Source: Atlantibacter subterraneus (GTDB lineage Bacteria > Pseudomonadota > Gammaproteobacteria > Enterobacterales > Enterobacteriaceae). Taken from it: 64,000 nt of DNA. This document shows, piece after piece, positions 62,723-64,000 of the stretch (its first letter is position 1; each line of letters begins with the position of its first letter). The notes beneath the pieces are model-generated. The model had not been told where the DNA came from, did not search any database, and saw only the letters and a program-made list of their open reading frames with translations. Where the stretch lies: NCBI RefSeq assembly GCF_027853245.1, contig NZ_JAPTZM010000005.1; one strand, given 5' to 3'. The translations under genes and the position numbers were made by a program.

Positions 62723-64000
62723 ATGGCGCAATTCTACTCTGCAAAGCGACGCGTGACGACGCGTCAGATCATAACCGTTACGGTAAATGACCTTGACCCT
62801 TTTGGCCAGGGCGTGGCACGTCACGACGGAAAAGCCTTATTTATTAACAACCTGCTTCCCGGCGAGCGGGCGGACGTGACGCTCACCCAGGATAAACGCA
62901 CCTTTGCTCACGCAACGGTAAAAAAACGGCTGAATGATAGCCCGGCGCGCGTCACGCCGCGCTGCCCGCATTTCGGCGTCTGCGGCGGTTGCCAGCAGCA
63001 GCATGCCAGCGTTGAGCTTCAGCAAACCAGCAAAGCCCAGGCGCTGGCGCGCATGATGAACCATCCGGTTGACGAGATCATCGCCGGGCCGGAGTGGGGC
63101 TACCGCCGCCGCGCGCGGTTGAGCTTGAATTACCTGGCCCGCGCACAAACCTTACAGATGGGGTTTCGCAAAGCCGCCTCAAATGAACTGATCGATATCC
63201 AGCAGTGCCCTGTTTTGGCTCCCCAGCTTGAGGCGTTGCTGCCCGCGCTGCGAGCCTGCCTGAACGAATTACAGGGCGCGCGGCGGCTGGGGCACGTGGA
63301 ACTGGTGCTGGCGGATAACGGTCCGCTGATGGTGTTGCGCCATCCCGAACCGTTATCGGCAAAAGATAAACAAAAACTGGAACATTTCTCGCATCAGCAT
63401 GATGTGGCGCTGTTTTTAGCGCCGCAAAGTGATTCACTGGAACAGGTGACCGGGGAAGCGCCGTACTATCATTCAGACGGTCTACGCTTAACCTTTAGTC
63501 CGCGCGACTTTATCCAGGTTAATGACGCGGTCAACCAGCAGATGGTGGCGCGCGCCATTGAGTGGCTCGATGTGCAGGCTGGCGATCGGGTTTTAGATCT
63601 GTTTTGCGGGATGGGGAATTTTACCCTGCCGCTGGCGAGGCGCGCCAAAAACGTCATCGGCGTGGAAGGTGTCCCCGCATTAGTGGCTAAGGCTCAGCGT
63701 AATGCCGAAGATAATGGGCTTAAAAACGTCACCTTTTTTCATGAAAATTTGGAAGAAGATGTTACACGCCAGCCCTGGGCTGCGCAGGGGTTTGATAAGA
63801 TATTACTGGACCCGGCCCGCGCCGGCGCGCCCGGCGTGATGCAGCATATTGTGAAATTAACGCCCAGCCGCGTGGTCTACGTTTCCTGTAATCCCGCGAC
63901 GCTTTCGCGCGACAGCGACGTTTTACTGCAGGCGGGATACCAAATTCAGCGGCTGGCGATGCTGGATATGTTCCCGCACACTGGGCATCTGGAGTCTATG
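62723..64000 (+). CDS. rlmD: 23S rRNA (uracil1939-C5)-methyltransferase RlmD, 3' end cut by the window
   Basis: The first 426 codons of RlmD (E. coli 433 aa), reading MAQFYSAKRR at 62723 and still open at the window edge; about seven residues are missing. It is a SAM-dependent RNA m5U methyltransferase with a TRAM domain, an iron-sulfur cluster bound by Cys residues in CPHFGVCGGCQQQH, SAM motif VLDLFCGMGNFTL, and the catalytic cysteine in VYVSCNPATLSRD. The frame was translated by eye. Divergent from barA. Confidence 0.95.
   Translation, partial: MAQFYSAKRRVTTRQIITVTVNDLDPFGQGVARHDGKALFINNLLPGERADVTLTQDKRTFAHATVKKRLNDSPARVTPRCPHFGVCGGCQQQHASVELQQTSKAQALARMMNHPVDEIIAGPEWGYRRRARLSLNYLARAQTLQMGFRKAASNELIDIQQCPVLAPQLEALLPALRACLNELQGARRLGHVELVLADNGPLMVLRHPEPLSAKDKQKLEHFSHQHDVALFLAPQSDSLEQVTGEAPYYHSDGLRLTFSPRDFIQVNDAVNQQMVARAIEWLDVQAGDRVLDLFCGMGNFTLPLARRAKNVIGVEGVPALVAKAQRNAEDNGLKNVTFFHENLEEDVTRQPWAAQGFDKILLDPARAGAPGVMQHIVKLTPSRVVYVSCNPATLSRDSDVLLQAGYQIQRLAMLDMFPHTGHLESM

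Overview
The window is chromosomal DNA of a member of the Enterobacteriaceae. Nearly every gene is a full-length, high-identity counterpart of the Escherichia coli K-12 region between kduD and rlmD (about 61-64 min), in the same order: ygeA, lysR/lysA, galR, aas-lplT, tas, ygdR, mutH, rppH-ptsP, lgt-thyA, ppdA-ppdB-ygdB-ppdC-recC, ptrA-recB-recD, argA, amiC, tRNA-fMet, mltA, tcdA, csdE-csdA, ygdI, gcvB/gcvA, ygdD-rlmM, xni, sdaC-sdaB, ppnN, queF, syd, csrB, yqcC-truC-yqcA, gudP-gudX-gudD, barA, rlmD. Base composition is GC-rich. It is not E. coli itself: araE and ygdQ are absent from their usual places, a KdgF-like cupin and a GNAT acetyltransferase are present, garK has joined the gud operon, there is one initiator tRNA instead of three, and a sugar PTS cassette separates garK from barA. 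An Enterobacter/Kosakonia/Klebsiella-like relative is likely, but I cannot name the genus from sequence alone.

Layout. 1-5.2 kb: end of kduD, kdgF-like cupin, amino-acid racemase, lysine synthesis and control, galR. 5.2-12 kb: tandem OmrB and OmrA small RNAs, phospholipid repair (aas-lplT), tas, ygdR, mutH, and the mutH-rppH gap, which matches the location and DnaA-box content of DARS2. 12-18.6 kb: RNA pyrophosphohydrolase, PTS-Ntr enzyme I, Lgt, ThyA and a minor-pseudopilin cluster. 18.6-30.4 kb: the RecBCD enzyme genes with protease III between recC and recB. 30.4-41 kb: arginine entry enzyme, septal amidase, initiator tRNA, lytic transglycosylase, the CsdA/CsdE/TcdA ct6A system, GcvB/GcvA, rRNA methylase RlmM and Xni. 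41-49.7 kb: serine uptake and deamination, PpnN, QueF, Syd, the CsrB regulatory RNA, TruC and a flavodoxin. 49.7-55.5 kb: D-glucarate catabolism. 55.5-59.9 kb: a lower-GC operon for a mannose-family PTS (IIB, IIC, IID, IIA), a GntR/HutC regulator and an AgaI/NagB-like sugar-phosphate deaminase. 59.9-64 kb: BarA sensor kinase and rlmD, which runs off the end.

How parts connect. BarA lies about 12 kb from csrB, whose upstream region holds a near-perfect UvrY palindrome, so the sensor and its main output are both in this window. Glucarate use is nearly self-contained (uptake, dehydration, final glycerate kinase), lacking only the aldolase and reductase. An identical 15-bp KdgR-type palindrome lies upstream of both the kdgF-like gene and gudP, suggesting shared control of uronate and aldarate genes. 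The least described part is the PTS/GntR/AgaI-like cassette: it looks horizontally acquired, and it carries its own transporter, deaminase, regulator and a strong candidate operator, but its sugar is unknown. I saw no insertion sequence, prophage, integrase or CRISPR array.
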